Part shown: positions 35,970 through 44,865 of the stretch, piece after piece | How the letters are laid out: every line of letters begins with the position of its first letter | Position numbering within the stretch: the stretch's first letter is position 1 | NCBI GenBank assembly: GCA_023453795.1 | Contig: JAEXSP010000017.1 | Coordinates: 51,266 to 115,265, forward strand | From: Bacillota bacterium | GTDB taxonomy: Bacteria; Bacillota; Clostridia; Acetivibrionales; JAEXSP01 | DNA length: 64,000 bases | Reading direction: 5' to 3' | Position numbers and translations under genes: made by a program | Notes under the pieces: model-generated | Database searches by the model: none | The model's input: only the letters and a program-made list of their open reading frames with translations | What the model was told of the DNA's origin: nothing

Positions 35970-36674
35970 TTGACCAAAAAAAGCTTGTTGTTTATTTTTA
36001 TATGTATTCTGATAGTACTTTCGGCTATACAATATGCGGTAGAAAGCCTGATAATCGGTGAAGCCGGAAAAGAGCCTTCTGTTACGCCGCATCCTGTAGT
36101 TTACAGCATTTTTATAGACATAGAAGATAAAACGCTTTTCCTGCTGGAGGACGGCAAATGCATAAAAACATACCCTATAGCATCAGGAGCGTCCGGACTG
36201 CCTTCACCGTTAGGACTGTGGAAAATAGTTGAAAAGGGTGACTGGGGCGAGGGCTTTGGGGGAAGATGGATGGGCCTTAACGTTCCATGGGGGACATATG
36301 GAATCCACGGTACTTCAGCGGAGGACACAATAGGCTCGGCTGCCAGCCATGGCTGCATTAGGATGTTTAACAGCGACATAAAGGAACTGTATGATATCGT
36401 GCAGATAGGCACGTCCGTCCACATAGTAAATGGGCCCTACGGCGCTTTCGGACGCGGCTTTTCAGACATTGAGGTAGGCGACAGGGGAGCGGATGTCATG
36501 GCAATACAGGAAAGGCTGAAGGAATTGGGATATTTCAGCGGATATTCGTCCGGCATTTATGAGGATGATTTAAAACATGCTCTTCACAGATTTCAGAAAG
36601 ACAAGGGGCTTGAAGTCAAGAACACAATAACCCGGGAGGATTATCTTGCCATGGGGTTCAGGGATTTCGAGTAA
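35970..36674 (+). CDS. L,D-transpeptidase (YkuD) with peptidoglycan-binding domain
   Basis: A 234-residue exported enzyme: N-terminal membrane anchor or signal (about 3-22), YkuD domain (about 50-155) with IHGT and catalytic SHGCIRM, then a PG_binding_1 domain (about 165-230; VGDRGADVMAIQERLKELGYF). It cross-links or modifies peptidoglycan outside the membrane. TTG 35970 is the start, after GGGGGTG. The reading frame also extends upstream to 35886 without a ribosome site. Confidence 0.9.
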   Translation: MTKKSLLFIFICILIVLSAIQYAVESLIIGEAGKEPSVTPHPVVYSIFIDIEDKTLFLLEDGKCIKTYPIASGASGLPSPLGLWKIVEKGDWGEGFGGRWMGLNVPWGTYGIHGTSAEDTIGSAASHGCIRMFNSDIKELYDIVQIGTSVHIVNGPYGAFGRGFSDIEVGDRGADVMAIQERLKELGYFSGYSSGIYEDDLKHALHRFQKDKGLEVKNTITREDYLAMGFRDFE

Positions 36675-36683
36675 ATAATGGCC

Positions 36684-37511
36684 TTATGATCCGAAGCCTT
36701 GTATTTTTATGGTCATGGCTGTTATGTTATCAGCACCGCCGTTTTTAATTGCTTCAGCCAGCAGTGCATCCGAGATATCCATGCTTGTTGAATCGGCCGA
36801 GAAAATTTCTGTTATTCTGTTTTCATCCACCATGTCTGTCAATCCGTCGCTGCATAGAAGAAATGCATCTCCCTGCTGGATTTCTACGGCCTCAGATGCT
36901 TCAGCCTCAGGGTGCCCGCTGTCCGGAGCTGTTCCAAGGTATCTATATAGCATGTGCCTGCTTTTATGCTTCAAAGCCTGTTCTCCGGTAAGCGCACCGA
37001 GCCTTACCAACCGTTCGGCTTCCGTGTGGTCGGTGGTGAGTTTCTTCAAATTTCCGTCACGGAAAAGGTATACTCTGCTGTCACCGAGATTTAGTGCAAC
37101 TGCCAGATTATTGTAAAGAATAAGAGAAGTAAAGGTGGTACCCAGGCTGTAGCCGTTTTGTTCCGAAATGTCATTGATCAGGCTGTTCACATTGCGAATA
37201 AAAGTATTAACCAGGGTTGCAAGAGCTTTGTGATCATGAATGGATGCATGTGAAAAGACGCCGCCATGAAACTTTTTAAGCTCGGATACAACAGTAAAAG
37301 AAGCTTTTTCCCCGGCCTCTTCTCCACCCATGCCATCACATACTGCATATATGAACTCTTTGCATCTTTCCTGTTTGGAGAGCCTGATGCCGTTATTCAT
37401 TTCTTCTTCAAGCATATAGCTTCCGTTCAGGTAGAAATTATCCTCATTGTTAAGTCGTATAAGTCCCTTGTCCGTAACGACAGAGGCATCCGTTCCAATC
37501 AGTATGTTCAC
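36684..37511 (-). CDS. PP2C-type Ser/Thr protein phosphatase
   Basis: A 275-residue soluble PP2C phosphatase (Stp/PrpC type). Metal and phosphate motifs are NNEDNFYL, VCDGMGGEEAGE, GDSRVYLF, LCSDGLTD and GGADNITAMTI. It is close in sequence to the phosphatase domain of the gene at 39595. No Ser/Thr kinase partner is in the window. It converges with the transpeptidase gene, nine bases apart. Confidence 0.92.
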   Translation of the reverse strand: MNILIGTDASVVTDKGLIRLNNEDNFYLNGSYMLEEEMNNGIRLSKQERCKEFIYAVCDGMGGEEAGEKASFTVVSELKKFHGGVFSHASIHDHKALATLVNTFIRNVNSLINDISEQNGYSLGTTFTSLILYNNLAVALNLGDSRVYLFRDGNLKKLTTDHTEAERLVRLGALTGEQALKHKSRHMLYRYLGTAPDSGHPEAEASEAVEIQQGDAFLLCSDGLTDMVDENRITEIFSADSTSMDISDALLAEAIKNGGADNITAMTIKIQGFGS

Positions 37512-37659
37512 GGCCTTACCCTTTCATTGTATAAAACCAAGTATGCACCACTTATACAAGATTATAACATTAGTTGCCAAAGAATGGTAGGCGTGAAAAG
37601 TAAAAATAATTCTGCAGCATTTGTGAGATTAATTCTCACCTGCAAAGCAAAAGGTGAGA

Positions 37660-37800
37660 TTAGCTTTTGCGTTTCTCACCTTTCCTTTGATCCATATTTG
37701 CCTTCTGCGGTTCTTTGTTGCTGCCGATCTGATCATTGTAAAAAGCAGGGTCTCCGACAGCATCCTTTACGATATCCCGATTCTTCTTCTTTTCCTTCAC
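37660..37800 (-). CDS. Small basic hydrophilic protein (46 aa)
   Basis: A 47-codon frame from GTG 37800 with a textbook AGGAGGTGA ribosome site. The protein starts VKEKKKNRDIVKDAVGD and ends GEKRKS. It is very hydrophilic and Lys/Asn/Gln-rich, reminiscent of small spore or nucleic-acid-binding proteins, though no family is recognised. It lies upstream of, and in the same direction as, the PP2C gene, 148 bases away. A palindrome GTGAGATTAATTCTCAC (37623-37639) follows its stop. Confidence 0.6.
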   Translation of the reverse strand: MKEKKKNRDIVKDAVGDPAFYNDQIGSNKEPQKANMDQRKGEKRKS

Positions 37801-37886
37801 CAAAATCACCTCCTGATATTAGTGTTAGCTGATTTCAAGAAAATATGTTTACTAGCTGCAATTTTATTATACTTGGTATAATCAAT

Positions 37887-37915
37887 TTGACATTTATTTC
37901 ACTAAGCTTTACTAT
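37887..37915 (+). promoter_or_regulatory. Promoter of the lipoprotein gene
   Basis: TTGACA (37887-37892) and TACTAT (37910-37915) are 17 bases apart, about 50 bases before the start codon. Confidence 0.6.
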
Positions 37916-37963
37916 ATATTTATAAAGTAAATATATAGTAAATATCATTTTTTAGGAGGGCAC

Positions 37964-39442
37964 ATGAATAGATTAATAAAAATATTTTGTTTGGTTATTG
38001 CAATAACATTTACAGCAACTATGTTGCTTGGCTGTTCGCAGGACGAAATGACCTTTCTGAACGCTGCGCTGAAGTCTGCCGACATAACATCAATGAGCTC
38101 TAAAACAGAATTGACGCTCAACATAGATGCTCAAGGATTATCAGATGAAGATCAGGAAAGCCTTGATCAAATCACAAGCATTATTAACGGTTCCGAGATC
38201 ACAATAGATCAAAAGACAAAAAGAAATAAAGACAATACAATTTCTACATCCCAGACAGATGTAGGCTTAACTGTAATGGGCTTTGCAATACCGGTCACGC
38301 TATGGACCGATTGTGACGTAACAAGCGCAGCTCCTAAGATGAAGGTAATAATCAAGATACCTGAAGTCTTTTCAATGCTGGCTTCATCTTCATCAAGCAC
38401 CAAGCCGTATGTTGTTATGGATCTGGGAAAGATGAATGATAAATCGAGTGCTGAAGGCATTAAGCAATTAGTACAGTTTTCAACTACTATAAACTCAAAA
38501 ATCAAAGATTTCATCAAGGATTATGCTTTGGAGTACGATCCCGGATTTTCTGTGGTCACAGGCAAAGGTGAATCGACGGTTAACGGTCAGGCTGTAACCT
38601 TATATAATCTGAAACTTGACGATACTTCCTTTAAGAATCTGTTGGCATACACAGTTCCTAATCTTGCCAAGAACGACAAGGCTAGGGTATTCATTAAGGA
38701 CTTGCTTTACTCTATAGCCGACATTTTAGGAGGTTCGGAAGCTGCAAGCATGAAGAAAGATTTGGATGAAGCTTTCATCGACTTCCAGAAAGATTTGCCG
38801 GGGGCACTGGCTGATTGGGATAAAGTGATGAACGCACTTAAGGACGTTAAAATGTTGGGAAGCAAGGGGATAAATATTGATTTTGGTGTTAACAGCGACG
38901 GTTACATTGTAAGCGCAAAAGGGTCTGTAGACATAATATTTGATTTAAAAGCCCTTGCTGATGCCGGTGAAAAAATCAGTGCTATAGAAGACAGTAGTTA
39001 TAAACCGAAAGCATCTACCGAAAAAGGAACGATCGAGGTCAATTTAGACTTTAACACTACTGTATCTAATATTAATAAGGACATACAAATAAGCCTTCCG
39101 AAGCTTACCGCACAAAATTCCACGACATTGGGCGACATATTGGGCACGGCGGTTGTAACAAAGACACCGGAGAAACCTGCAGTTAAGCAGGACAAAACAC
39201 CTCCAAGCCAACCTGTTGTCAACAAAGTAACAAGGACATCCAAAGCTATAACCGGTAAAGCTGAAGCAGGTTCTGCGATAATAGTTAAAAACGGCAAAAC
39301 AGTCATTGGAAAAGGAACTACTAATACAAAAGGGACATTCAGTATTACAATAAAGCCTTTAAAAGCAAAAGCCACTCTTACTGTAACTGCAACCGATAAA
39401 GCAGGAAATGTAAGCAAAGCGGCAACAGTAATCGTTAAATAA
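37964..39442 (+). CDS. Lipoprotein with C-terminal Ig-like (Big_6) domain
   Basis: A 492-residue lipoprotein: signal peptide with lipobox LLGC (Cys24), a large alpha/beta domain resembling LolA/LppX-type lipoprotein folds (about 30-365), a Thr/Pro/Lys linker, and one bacterial Ig-like domain at the end (about 412-492; KAEAGSAIIVKNGK, VTATDKAGNVS). It would be held on the outer face of the membrane. The start has AGGAGGG. Flanked by two PP2C genes, it may belong to an envelope-signalling group. Confidence 0.72.
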   Translation: MNRLIKIFCLVIAITFTATMLLGCSQDEMTFLNAALKSADITSMSSKTELTLNIDAQGLSDEDQESLDQITSIINGSEITIDQKTKRNKDNTISTSQTDVGLTVMGFAIPVTLWTDCDVTSAAPKMKVIIKIPEVFSMLASSSSSTKPYVVMDLGKMNDKSSAEGIKQLVQFSTTINSKIKDFIKDYALEYDPGFSVVTGKGESTVNGQAVTLYNLKLDDTSFKNLLAYTVPNLAKNDKARVFIKDLLYSIADILGGSEAASMKKDLDEAFIDFQKDLPGALADWDKVMNALKDVKMLGSKGINIDFGVNSDGYIVSAKGSVDIIFDLKALADAGEKISAIEDSSYKPKASTEKGTIEVNLDFNTTVSNINKDIQISLPKLTAQNSTTLGDILGTAVVTKTPEKPAVKQDKTPPSQPVVNKVTRTSKAITGKAEAGSAIIVKNGKTVIGKGTTNTKGTFSITIKPLKAKATLTVTATDKAGNVSKAATVIVK

Positions 39443-39459
39443 TAACCTAAAATGCTTCA

Positions 39460-39491
39460 AACAGCAGCCTCTGGTTTTTACCGGGGCTGTT
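39460..39491 (+). terminator. Intrinsic terminator after the lipoprotein gene
   Basis: AACAGC / GCTGTT outer stem with GGT/ACC inside, followed by a T-rich tract (TTCTTTTCC). Confidence 0.65.
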
Positions 39492-39594
39492 TTCTTTTCC
39501 TTCCCCGCATCCATATTGACAAAGGCACCCAAATAGTATACGTTTTAGATGGATACGTTAAGCAATTAACGACAATTAGGAGGCAGGTGTAAAC

Positions 39595-41151
39595 ATGATT
39601 TATTCATCCGCAGTTTCAAATAAAGGTCTTATAAGTCCGGTTAACGAGGACAATATACACCTGAACGGGGAAGTTGTCCCCGAATCCGAATCAGACGACT
39701 ATTTCAGGTCAATGGAAAACAAATCACATACCTTCCTTGCGGCTGTTTTCGATGGCATGGGGGGAGAAATGGCAGGAAGGAAAGCTTCCGGTGAAGCGTC
39801 CAAGTGCCTAAAAAATTATTATGACAGAATAAATTACGAGGGAAAGGAATTTCTGCGAAACGTTGAACTTCTTGAGGAATACGTTGAAAAGACAAACAGG
39901 CATATTTACAAGCTGGCTGAACAGGATGGGTACAAGAATAATATGGGAAGTACCTTCGCATGCCTTTATATTAGCGGCAATAAGGCAGTTGCAATGAATC
40001 TTGGCAACAGCAGAGTCTATATGTACAGAAGCGGGAACCTGACTCAGATCAGCAAGGATTATATAGAAATCCAGCCTTCTGCATCGGAAGATACAATCGA
40101 GGATGTACAGAGTAAGCCTGGAAAACATATTTTTGACAATTACCTGGGGGCGCCGCCTCAGGAGGGAAAAGTAAAGGCTTACATTTCCGGAGAAATCGGA
40201 CTTAGGGAAAACGACATATTTATTATATGCAGCGATGGTTTAACAGACATGCTGACAGATAAAGAAATCGGGGAAGCTGCAGAGTCTTCGGAAGATATGA
40301 ACCGGATAAGCAGGAAGCTGGTGGATATGGCTCTGGAGAACGGCGGCAAGGATAATATATCGGTAATTGCCGTAAAATACTCGGCAGTAGAGCAATACAT
40401 TCCTGTCGGCATTCCCAATCTATATTCCAGGACGGCTATAGCCAGAAAGAGGAAGGAAGAATTTAAAAAGCGTGTAATTACTATAACTGCATCAGTTCTT
40501 GCGGCACTTGTCATACTTGCCTTTGGAATAATAATAACCGGCAACTATTTGGGCCATAGTAATGAATCCAAAAAGGCACAAAAAACAAGTCTGCCTGTAA
40601 CGGATAAAGCCGATAAACATGCCGATAAACATAAGGCGGCGATTCCTTCCAAGCCTGACACTGTTTCTGCTCCTGCCGTTTCTTCACCGTCTGCAGTAAC
40701 CGGAGTAGCGACACCGCCTGCCGTAAGCTACAATACGACATCCGGCGGCATAAAAACATATACTGTACAGCATGGAGATACATTGCAGTCCATAAGCAGG
40801 AAGTTTTACGGCAGCAGTAATTACTGGCAGAAGATAAGGGAAGACAATAAGATGACTGCTTCAAGTCCATTAAAGACAGGCAGGGTTCTGTACATTTATC
40901 CGTTAGGTATGAAAGCAGGGGCTACGGAGAGCCCGAATGTTTCAGATCCCAGCACCGGCAGTGCAGTCAATATCGGTAAACCCAATACGCCCGGCGGTGA
41001 AAGCTATTACATAGTTAAATCGGGGGACTCGCTATCCAAGATAAGTGAGAAGTATTATGGGACCAAGAATAATTATAAAGCCATCATGGATGCCAACGGC
41101 CTGACTTCCGCCAATGCGCTCAAGCCTGGGCAGAAGCTAAGGATTCCCTAA
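39595..41151 (+). CDS. Membrane PP2C phosphatase with two extracellular LysM domains
   Basis: A 518-residue protein in this order: PP2C phosphatase (about 1-255; motifs NEDNIHLNG, VFDGMGGEMAG, GNSRVYMY, ICSDGLTD, GGKDNISVIAV), one membrane helix (about 290-315), a low-complexity Ser/Pro/Ala linker, and two LysM domains (about 380-430, YTVQHGDTLQSISRKFYG; about 465-517, YIVKSGDSLSKISEKYYG). The phosphatase lies inside the cell and the LysM pair binds peptidoglycan outside. It is thus a candidate wall-sensing phosphatase, opposite in action to PASTA kinases. The start has AGGAGG upstream. Confidence 0.9.
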   Translation: MIYSSAVSNKGLISPVNEDNIHLNGEVVPESESDDYFRSMENKSHTFLAAVFDGMGGEMAGRKASGEASKCLKNYYDRINYEGKEFLRNVELLEEYVEKTNRHIYKLAEQDGYKNNMGSTFACLYISGNKAVAMNLGNSRVYMYRSGNLTQISKDYIEIQPSASEDTIEDVQSKPGKHIFDNYLGAPPQEGKVKAYISGEIGLRENDIFIICSDGLTDMLTDKEIGEAAESSEDMNRISRKLVDMALENGGKDNISVIAVKYSAVEQYIPVGIPNLYSRTAIARKRKEEFKKRVITITASVLAALVILAFGIIITGNYLGHSNESKKAQKTSLPVTDKADKHADKHKAAIPSKPDTVSAPAVSSPSAVTGVATPPAVSYNTTSGGIKTYTVQHGDTLQSISRKFYGSSNYWQKIREDNKMTASSPLKTGRVLYIYPLGMKAGATESPNVSDPSTGSAVNIGKPNTPGGESYYIVKSGDSLSKISEKYYGTKNNYKAIMDANGLTSANALKPGQKLRIP

Positions 41152-41218
41152 CGGTATCGTTCCTATATTGAAATATTAACCCAAACGTGGAATAATAAGT
41201 ATATTATTAAAGACAAGG

Positions 41219-42391
41219 GTGGTTAATATAGATAAGGACATCTACTATAAAGCAGTGCAAAGCCTTATGACACAACTTAATTTTTCGCCCCTCAGGGAAC
41301 CCGGACGCAAAAACTCCATTGAGGAAGAGTACAGGTTTATTACAAACTCTTCCCAGAGCTGCGCATGTATTCTGGAATTGACAGATGGGGATAATTTGAG
41401 TTTTGGAAGTGCAGAGGAGCTTGCTGACTTGATCCTTAATGGGACGGACTTTGAGAAAATAGATCCTTTAAACTTCTATATTAATGTGCATTGGTTTTCC
41501 GAAGCAAATGACAACTCTTCTGAATTCAACGAGCTTTTTAAACGGAAATATACTGAGGCCGCATCAGAATTTAAAAATATATCATTCATCCTTATAAACA
41601 CAAGCAGCAAAACCGTATGCAGCGCAGGGTTAATAGCCCCCTATCATGTTGTATGCGAGGTTTTGAAAGAGTGTCTCAGGGATTCCGGAGAACAGGAGAC
41701 AGCAATTGCAGAAGAGACAGTGAAGCGCCTGTCGGATTGTGAAAAATCAACAGTACTATTTGATGAATATGATAATTATAACAGCTTTACACATTCCCTG
41801 ACGTTCTTTTATTTGTTCTATGTTCTGCTTTTGGTTGTTACCAGCCTTTGGGCAGGAGCAGAAATCAAGGTGCTGTGGGGCAAAAGCTTTGACAACAGTT
41901 TTCTGCCTTACTTCCACGATTCGTCCTTATTGGCAATAGCGGCCAATCTTACTGCACTGTTAACTGTTACCCAATTGGCCGAATTCAACTATACCATCAG
42001 AAAGCACATATTAATCACATTTTTAGGCGGATTGATTGGCGGCATACCTTTATACGTCTTCTATGGATGTTTTTATAATTGGATTCTGCCTTCCTGCGGA
42101 GCATTGTTATATATAAGCTTCAGAACGAAAAGCAGATTTCCCGGGCATAAACATGTCATTTACTGCTTATATGCATATCTGATTCTTACCGTAGTCCTTA
42201 CATATCTCAGAGACGGTGCATACGGTTTCACCAGCTTTGGGGGGATTGCCGCAGGTTTTTTCATGTCAGGTATAATGCATTTCGAAGGAGAAATAGTTGA
42301 TAAGTGCATTGAGAAATATATGTTGGTTGGTTTGGGAATAACTGTATTCATACTGATTTTGCTGCGTATATGGTTGAAAAGCATTATGTAG
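41219..42391 (+). CDS. Rhomboid-like membrane protein lacking catalytic residues
   Basis: A 390-residue protein: soluble N-terminal half (about 1-190) and six or seven membrane helices. The helices follow the rhomboid order: a loop and helix like LLAIAANLTALLTVTQLAEF, then FLGGLIGGI, then LPSCGALLYISF where GxSG is expected, and a last helix SFGGIAAGFFMSG where rhomboids have H-x-GG. The catalytic His is replaced and the Ser context is altered. A pseudoprotease role is inferred. The start is GTG 41219, with a weak ribosome site. Confidence 0.65.
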   Translation: MVNIDKDIYYKAVQSLMTQLNFSPLREPGRKNSIEEEYRFITNSSQSCACILELTDGDNLSFGSAEELADLILNGTDFEKIDPLNFYINVHWFSEANDNSSEFNELFKRKYTEAASEFKNISFILINTSSKTVCSAGLIAPYHVVCEVLKECLRDSGEQETAIAEETVKRLSDCEKSTVLFDEYDNYNSFTHSLTFFYLFYVLLLVVTSLWAGAEIKVLWGKSFDNSFLPYFHDSSLLAIAANLTALLTVTQLAEFNYTIRKHILITFLGGLIGGIPLYVFYGCFYNWILPSCGALLYISFRTKSRFPGHKHVIYCLYAYLILTVVLTYLRDGAYGFTSFGGIAAGFFMSGIMHFEGEIVDKCIEKYMLVGLGITVFILILLRIWLKSIM

Positions 42392-42497
42392 AGAAGAAGA
42401 AGCCTTTAATTAATTAATATCAACATTTTGTAGTTTAATTTTCCAAGCAAAAGTTGTATAATGTCAACAGAGATAAGTTTTTTTATGAGGTGATCTT

Positions 42498-43085
42498 ATG
42501 GATTTATTCTTAAAAAGATTCAAGAAGGAAGAAAAGGCCACTCAAAATGTAATGCTGCCATATAAGGCTTCAGATAGCATCCTGTCGGGTACTGAACGTA
42601 CCTTTTACAACACGCTGAGACAAGCCCTCGGTGATAAATACATCATTTGCCCGAAATTGGGCTTTGCGAATTTCCTGCTGTGCGATCCCACTAATGCAAG
42701 GCCTGTGTGCGGACTGGCATTGAATGATAAAAGTCATACCTTTGAAGAAGATCAATTAATAGATAAGGCTTATAATGACGAAGGAATTCCTCTTATCAGG
42801 TTTGCATCCAAGTCAGCCTATACCGCCAATGAAATAAATGAAGCTCTAAGCTATACATTCAGTCAGATACCTAAAAGCACCCCAAAAGAGATACCCGAAG
42901 AAATATATTATGAAGCACCAGTAGAGCCGGTACAGGAAGAGAGCAATGTCAATGTGGACGATATTATACTCTGTCCGAAGTGCAACGTTCCGATGGTGCC
43001 GCGAAAGGCAGCATGGGGAAGGAATGCAGGGAAAGTGTATTATGCGTGTGTGAATCCGGATTGTAAGGAGACTGTGGAGAGGTAG
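42498..43085 (+). CDS. DUF2726 nuclease-like protein with C-terminal zinc ribbon
   Basis: A 195-residue protein with a DUF2726 domain (about 25-120), which belongs to the restriction-endonuclease-like fold, and a topoisomerase-type C4 zinc ribbon at the end (CPKCNVPMVPRKA...YYACVNPDC). It is probably nucleic-acid binding. It opens the AT-rich defence-like region. The start has GAGGTGAT upstream. Confidence 0.8.
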   Translation: MDLFLKRFKKEEKATQNVMLPYKASDSILSGTERTFYNTLRQALGDKYIICPKLGFANFLLCDPTNARPVCGLALNDKSHTFEEDQLIDKAYNDEGIPLIRFASKSAYTANEINEALSYTFSQIPKSTPKEIPEEIYYEAPVEPVQEESNVNVDDIILCPKCNVPMVPRKAAWGRNAGKVYYACVNPDCKETVER

Positions 43086-43139
43086 CGGAAATGTTGAACT
43101 GAAAATAAATTTTATTAAGTTTTTATTGGAGGATTAAAA

Positions 43140-43904
43140 TTGGATGGCCTAATTCTTAAGATTGTTGAATCCTTAGGTATTCCAGGAATAATCGTTACAT
43201 TACTTTACGCATTACCAAAATTTGTTCGCATTATTAGATCGAGTGAAATAGAGAGGCTTTTCTTTTCACATGAAAAGAAGTTTGTCTATAGAGTGTACCT
43301 CTGGATAGGGTTGTATTTTGGAATATCTATTTTAATGTCTATTTCATCAATAACAATTATAACCTATTTTTTTTAATTAGATTTTTTTAAATCAAATGCC
43401 AATAAAGTGTTTTTATATTGTACATATACTGTTATTTCTGTAGTCTCGATTGCTATTTTTATATTTAAAAGTTCTAAATGTGCTCAATGGTTGCTATCAA
43501 AAGTTAATAAAAATAAATTACGTAGTGATATAATTTTTGCTTTATTTATTTTATTCTCAATTTTTGTATTCTCATATATATGTTCAGATGCTATATATAC
43601 TTCTACAAATTCCACAGTACAGAAGAATCAAACACTTTCAATAATCGTGGATAGCTTCTTTTTATCAATTTTCATTCCTGTTATTATAATGAAAATTGCA
43701 AGACAGTGGATTTATAGCGAAAGAAATGTCTTTTCCTATAAGGATGATGCAGATGTGGTTTGGTATTTGATAAAGCCTCTGGATAAAGAAAACTTTATTG
43801 TGGGTGATAGCTGGGACGAAGATAAATGTACAAAGATCAGGTTTGCCAGCTTTGAGGAGATTAAGGCAGAGGTAATATTGATTGAAGAAAAGGTATATAA
43901 ATAG
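43140..43904 (+). pseudogene. Membrane protein gene interrupted by an in-frame stop
   Basis: TTG 43140 follows GGAGG. The frame encodes a membrane protein with helices near residues 8-30 and 50-78, then stops at TAA 43374-43376, within a T-rich stretch. The same frame stays open from 43377 to 43904 (176 codons), with more membrane helices and a hydrophilic cytoplasmic tail (VWYLIKPLDKENFIVGDSWDEDKC). The second part has no ribosome site at any of its starts. A single protein of about 253 residues broken by one nonsense change is the simplest reading; two separate genes are possible. The family is unknown. Confidence 0.55.
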
Positions 43905-43924
43905 GATTCTTGAGGGGTTTTTCT

Positions 43925-44824
43925 ATGGAAGAACAAATAAGACTAGCAGCTTTCAAATGGTTAAAAGAGCAAACTACTATACATGGAGATGTTCTCCCTA
44001 GATCCCTGCTTGAGAAGGGCTTTGAATTCAATGGCCAAAGGATTACCCTTATCGGCCCCCAGGGGATTTGGAAACCAAAAGCGTTTGATAAAATACCGCT
44101 TTCAGTTACTACTATATATAACGGACCCTATGAAGATTCATTTAATCAAGATGGATTTTTAGTTTATCGTTATCGTGGGACAGACCCGTTACATAGAGAC
44201 AATATAGGTTTGCGTGAAGCAATGAAGAAACAAACACCATTGATTTATTTTCACAGTATCGTACCAGGAAAGTATATGGCTGTATGGCCTGTTTACATCA
44301 TTCAAGATAACCCAGTAAATTTGTCATTTACCTTGGCTGCTGATGAAATAAGTTCTGTTGAGAACTATCTTTTTAGTAATCTTATAGCTGATAGCACTGA
44401 GAATGCAAAGCGAAACTATATTACTTCCACAGTAAAGATCAGGCTTCATCAAAAGTCTTTCCGCGAAAGAGTGCTGCAAGCATATAAGGAACAATGTGCT
44501 TTTTGTAGGCTTAAGCATGTTGAACTGCTTGACGCAGCACATATAATCTCTGATGGTGAGCTAATGGGTGATCCAATTGTTACAAATGGATTATCACTTT
44601 GTAAGATACACCATGCAGCCTTTGATTCGAATATTGTCGGGATAACCCCGGATTATGAAATTAAGGTGAGAGAGGATATTTTATATGAAACTGACGGACC
44701 TATGCTGAAACACGGGATACAGGAATTACAGAATCAAAAAATTATTCTGCCATATAGTAAAAATCTATGGCCGGACCAGGAGAGACTTGAAATTAGGTAC
44801 AAGAAGTTTAGGGAAGCTGGATAA
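43925..44824 (+). CDS. HNH restriction-type endonuclease
   Basis: A 299-residue protein with an N-terminal domain of unknown fold (about 1-170) and a C-terminal HNH nuclease domain (HNH_2 type; CAFCRLKHVELLDAAHI, then NGLSLCKIHHAAFD). This architecture is common in modification-dependent or solitary restriction enzymes. ATG 43925 has GAGGGG seven bases upstream. It lies in the island between two damaged genes but appears intact. Confidence 0.83.
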   Translation: MEEQIRLAAFKWLKEQTTIHGDVLPRSLLEKGFEFNGQRITLIGPQGIWKPKAFDKIPLSVTTIYNGPYEDSFNQDGFLVYRYRGTDPLHRDNIGLREAMKKQTPLIYFHSIVPGKYMAVWPVYIIQDNPVNLSFTLAADEISSVENYLFSNLIADSTENAKRNYITSTVKIRLHQKSFRERVLQAYKEQCAFCRLKHVELLDAAHIISDGELMGDPIVTNGLSLCKIHHAAFDSNIVGITPDYEIKVREDILYETDGPMLKHGIQELQNQKIILPYSKNLWPDQERLEIRYKKFREAG

Positions 44825-44865
44825 AACACTTCATTCTATAACAAAACACCATAAGGGGATTAAAG

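Noticed and set aside
37266..37832. 188-codon plus-strand open frame
   Set aside because: It lies antisense to the PP2C gene and to the small minus-strand gene, and has no ribosome site or protein-like composition.
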